A stretch of 64,000 bases of DNA from Apostichopus japonicus (Eukaryota; Echinodermata; Holothuroidea; Aspidochirotida; Stichopodidae): NCBI RefSeq assembly GCF_037975245.1, contig NC_092569.1, forward strand, positions 35,498,668 through 35,562,667, written 5' to 3'. Below the pieces are notes generated by a model. The model saw only the letters and a program-made list of their open reading frames with translations, was not told the origin of the DNA and ran no database searches. Both the position numbers and the translations under genes were made by a program. Below, piece by piece: positions 59,875 through 64,000 of the stretch. The first letter of the stretch is position 1. Every line of letters begins with the position of its first letter.

Positions 59875-62204
59875 GATTTCGAGTTTGTATAAATGACATG
59901 CAAAAATATATTCGATGAAGTGCAAGATGGCAAATGACACAGGGTATCTATTTAGGGGTTACCAACACCCTATTGAAATGACCGTAGTAGTATGGATGTC
60001 CATTAATGCCATCATTTTATTTGAAATATGATTTGGTGAACAGCTTATACAAATGTGCTGCACATCTAAAGTATTATGGCTTGTGTGTAAAGAAGACTAT
60101 TCGACATGCGCAATCCAATTTAATATTATTTACAGCTATATATATCTTGAACTTTCAGTCAATAGTCCAGTAAGCTTCATTTGCATAATGTTGAATTGTC
60201 CTTGTTCCGATAAATACCGCATACCACCTACTGTATTCCTTTTGACTATCGTGCCTCTAGTTCCAACGACAGCAACGGTAGTGCAATTCAATCAATGTAA
60301 ATGTATTTGGTTTTAAACGAATATTAATTACAATGATCACTTTTAATCTACAATACATTTAGTGTGGTTTATGTTAAAGTTATGTAGTTGTGTGCCAACC
60401 GACGTGAATGCTAGTAGAAATGTTGATTTACTTGTTCTGGTTAAGCTGCTTTTACCGATATTTTAAGAAACATGTATTTATTTTAGAGTAATTATTTTAG
60501 CTAAGTTACTTCGCTTTTGGTTGGAAGGCAAAATTAAAGCAGTATCGAAAGGACAGGAAGTGATACTACTAATCAGCACTATATAACATGCATGAACTAG
60601 TACAATACATCTTATATACCGTAAAATTTACGGTATGATCCATTCTACACTATCAATATACAAATATCTAATTAACACAGTTTGGAACATTCGAAGTTGG
60701 TCAGTGGTACGCTATATGAACAATACTTCCTTGTTTTATGATCACATCCTGTTTGCGGAATCGAGTATTCTCACATCTGATTGAATAAACATTTCAGCTG
60801 TTACACTGGGCTTTGACTAATTTGTTTATAGACTGTAAGAATTACATCAATAATGACTGTAAATTATAAGGAAAAATATTTTTCATTTATATAAGATATT
60901 TAATCAAGGAGCATGTTTTGACCTATGGAATGGTAGGTTTGATATTAGATTTTTTCTTTGATACAAATTTTTAAATGAAATGTATATCTGTTAACCAGCA
61001 GAGGCGTAGCTAGAGCTTATTTAGAGGCGTAAAGTTACTTTATAGGCGTAGCTATAAGTGGTTCTTTTAACAGTGGCCCCCATTTCTCAGGGAGCCCTAG
61101 GGTTGGCTACCAACTGAGACAACTGTCAGTCATGATTTTGCATGAATAATTATATGAGTACCAGCACGCCCACGCCATTCTATTATTTAGCTAAAAGTGG
61201 CGGAGCCAGAGGTAGAGAAAACTCTGTCCCTCCCACACACAAAACATTTTTAGGGACGAAAAATGGGACGGTAAGGAAAATTAACCAAGAAAAATAAATA
61301 GCTATCATATATGATATTGGTCCGGTTACTTTATGATACAGCACAACGTTTAGACTGCCTCTCAGAAGGCTTCTCTCGTAAGCTATATGCCCACCAAGCA
61401 CAGAAATAGGTTTCTATTAACAAATTCACTTCGAGTCAGTTATTGACATTTTTAGACAAAATTCCGTGAGTCGAACGGCACTGGATTGTCGTCTTTAATA
61501 AAAGGTCACTGAGAGAGGAGATAAATCCGTATACCTACCCTCATATCCTATTATGTATTTTAAATGTTTTATGTATTCAATATAAACAAGGCCGTAGACA
61601 CAGGGACCATGGGAACACGATCCTGACCACCCCCCAACCCCGAAAGTTTCTAGCAAATGGTTAACAAATGTTATATCACCCGAACGCTAATGTTTTTAAT
61701 ATATAATGAAAATGATAGCATCATGCTTCACAACACCCTTACCGAGACAAAATTCTCTCAAAGGTGAGGGCACGCTCCTCCCATTAAGCCCCACCCCTGT
61801 CCTAAGATCCCTCCCTAGTACGGACGTCCACCTAAACTTTGAATTGAATTTCAAACAGGGTGTACAGACTGTAAATGTTCATGCAATTACATATAAGTGC
61901 AGGCGTTAAGTCAACCTTAGTAGTTATGCAGTAGTTTACGCACATTCTGTGAACCGTCTGAAATAGTACAGTATTCATTTATCGAAACTTGTTTGTCCAA
62001 TGCCAGCCATGCCAGGCATATAAAATGAACAAAATAGAATTGATACACTTTTCAACAATAGCGATGAATTCCACGTCAGTACTAAATCTTTTAGCTAACC
62101 CTTTTCATTATTTCAGGGAAAAAAATACATTTTTATGTAAACCAGTTGCACTTTTCGGATACGTTGGAGGTAGAAATGAAACTGTTAATACACTGAAAAC
62201 TTAA

Positions 62205-62595
62205 ATTGGTTCACCGACTAACATAACGTTAGTCCATCTGGTGCCTCTCCCGACTAACATAGCCTTAGTCAGTTGCTATACCGACTAATTCATTCCTTAG
62301 TCAGTTGGATTTCTTAGTCGGTCATCTTAGTCCGTCAGCTTAGTCGATCAACAATTTGGTAGTCGGTAAATGTATATTAGTCAGTTACATTAGTTGGTGA
62401 CATTAGTCGGTCTTTACCGACTAATTTATATGAGCCACCGACTAGTTTATAGCAGGTTTTACATTAGTCAGGATGGTGCCTCTCCCGACTAACCTTTCTG
62501 AGTCGGTATCGACTGACTAGTTGCACTGACTAGAATCACTGAAAGAATTAAACCCGACTAGTTTTACTGACTAGCATCACTGAAAGAAAAGAGAG
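62205..62595. repeat. TTAGTCGG / CCGACTAA repeat block
   Basis: About 25 occurrences of ACTAA/TTAGTC-type words on both strands, able to form many short hairpins. Two direct copies of TGGTGCCTCTCCCGACTAAC lie about 233 bp apart, and two copies of ATCACTGAAAGAA are at the right end. No known family recognised. Confidence 0.75.
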
Positions 62596-63362
62596 CAGAA
62601 GAAACACAAATAATGTGTACGTTGGCAGTATTTATTTCTGATAAAACTTCTGATGTCTACAAAGGCTGACTTTCGACAGATAGAGAAGAAATCACTGTAA
62701 ATAAAATCTGAAAATCTGTTTTTTTTCCAACAAAGTTAAGACAAGTTAATGGATCAAACATGAATCGCAAAAGTATAGCACTGCACAATAATGCAAAGTT
62801 GAATCTTGGGCAAGGGTTCCTCATGACTTTCGTTTTAAAGTGGTACCCCAAATCGACACCAGTTAAGTCTTCACGAACAAAGAGTGTTTCTCTTAACTAC
62901 AAATGGCCTCCCACTTGTCTTCAGGAAGCCAAAATCTGCACCATTATTGACCTGTGAACAGAAAATATGATATACGTGTAAGCACAGATACAGATATAGC
63001 ACATGATAACTCACATTATCATAAACATACATTTACATTAAAATTTTATAACATATTGGGAGGTATACATTTAAATCTAGGTCCCTCAAATTATAAGCCA
63101 GGAATAGCAGCTTTACCAAATTATTATTAGCTTTGCACAGCATAACACCAAGTTATTTCTCAAAGCTTAATAATTATGTTAATCATGTTAATAATGATCC
63201 CAATAGACCGGGATCCCAGAGGGTTTGGTTAGCTGGGAAGGTAACCAATTGCCTGGTACATCACAATGTTCACAGTGCATTCCTGTATATGAAACCTGAC
63301 GACTGGCAAACCGACTGTGGTGGGTGTGGCTGGGAGAGCAATTTTAAAGTCACCTGATAGCT
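62596..63362. other. Right-hand intergenic region with a possible terminal exon on the minus strand
   Basis: On the minus strand a good acceptor (ttttctgttcacag, near 62,951-62,964) is followed by VNNGADFGFLKTSGRPFVVK, six more residues and TGA, and an AATAAA lies near 62,628-62,633. This could be the last exon of a gene further right. One short frame and no recognisable family, so weak. Confidence 0.25.
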
Positions 63363-64000
63363 AACCTAGATCAGTTTTCATGGTAACACATCAAAGTAAG
63401 TACAATGTGTCAGGTATGGCCCCAAGAGCAACAAATGGCCATTGCCAGTAATTATTGGTGGTGGGGTACCCCTGCCAGTGATCTATAATTGACCCCTCAA
63501 GGCTGACCTAGGTCAGCTCATGAGGTAACCACTTGAAACCTACTGGAAAATGTTGGTTAGGACTTCAGATACAACTGATGGGCATTGCCAGTAATTTTTA
63601 TTGGTGGGGTAACCCTACCAGTAGACCCCCAAAATGCCCATCCCCCATTGACCTAGATTAGCTCATGAGGTAACCAGTTGAAAACTACTGTAAAATGATT
63701 GGCAGGACTCTATATGTAAGGGATGGGCATTTCCAGTAATTTATATTAGTGGGGTACCCCTGCTAGTAGACCCCCAAAATGCCCCCCCCCCCCCCTCATT
63801 GATCTAGGTCAGCTCATGATTTAACCAGTTGAAAACTACTGGAAAATTATTGACAGGATTCTATATGTAAGGGATGGGCGGACTCTGGCAGTGGTGGCCC
63901 ACCAATATAAAATACTGGAAATGCCCATCCTTACATATGAAGTGATACCTATCATTTTCCTGTAGGTTTCAACTGGTCAAATCATGAGCGCACCTAGGTC
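63363..64000. repeat. ~145-bp tandem repeat array with a terminal inverted unit
   Basis: Units start with CTAGRTCAGCTCATG near 63,363, 63,505, 63,650 and 63,800 and contain GATGGGCATTGCCAGTAAT. From about 63,890 the sequence is the reverse complement of a unit, making a fold-back that runs off the window edge. Confidence 0.8.

Larger units (their letters stand above)
46120..61897. repeat. Segmental duplication, copy B
   Basis: Paralogous to 1-23,495. It also contains a private 51-bp tandem duplication (46,987-47,088, unit beginning TAAAATTTATCGAATC) where A has one copy near 515-565. Confidence 0.9.

Noticed and set aside
62205-62595. Telomere-like repeat because of frequent TTAG/CTAA words
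   Set aside because: The words are scattered on both strands with irregular spacing and are not TTAGGG arrays.

Overview
Eukaryotic nuclear DNA, AT-rich and intron-rich, with GT-AG splice sites, no bacterial-style genes and many short interspersed repeats. Multi-domain secreted fibrinogen-related (FReD) genes, hAT-type miniature elements and an 'AAGCGCTATATGAATCG' type SINE tail suggest a marine invertebrate deuterostome. An echinoderm, perhaps a sea cucumber, is my best guess; this is inference, not proof.

Layout. Two head-to-tail copies of one secreted lectin-like gene lie on the minus strand. Gene A runs from 21,462 down to beyond the left edge. Gene B runs from 59,874 down to 30,130. Reading splice sites by hand gives one architecture for both: signal peptide, the first two thirds of a fibrinogen domain, a TIL-like cysteine-rich exon, a run of EGF-like exons (all phase 0-0), then a complete fibrinogen domain. 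A has 13 EGF-like domains and B has 3; the EGF exons of A sit in a young tandem array. The duplicated block is about 1-23,495 (A) and 46,120-61,897 (B). A third, diverged fragment holding only 5'-flank sequence lies at about 27,270-28,950.

Main discovery. The last coding exon of gene B is split by a 15.3-kb DNA transposon at 30,211-45,535. Its ends are imperfect inverted repeats (CACTCTAAAAAATAAA... / CACTGTAAAAACTAAA...). Removing it with one copy of the duplicated TA (equally GTAC) rejoins the fibrinogen exon in frame through to its expected end (...TDMKIRPV, stop), giving a predicted 685-residue protein. The element carries two plus-strand genes. One is an 8-exon-plus-leader gene for a protein like the 'SAMD3-like' family (predicted 502 aa). 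The other is an 860-codon ORF with C2H2 fingers and a possible nuclease-like core, lying wholly inside intron 1 of the first. This resembles plant En/Spm, where the tnpD reading frames lie in the tnpA intron. A 369-bp hAT-type MITE with a perfect 8-bp target duplication sits inside the element, and 77-bp subterminal repeats lie near its right end.

The rest is introns and intergenic DNA: old interspersed repeats, a (TA)n tract at 27,162-27,250, a TTAGTCGG-rich repeat block near 62.2-62.6 kb, and a ~145-bp tandem array with an inverted unit running off the right edge. I saw no rRNA, tRNA or CRISPR.
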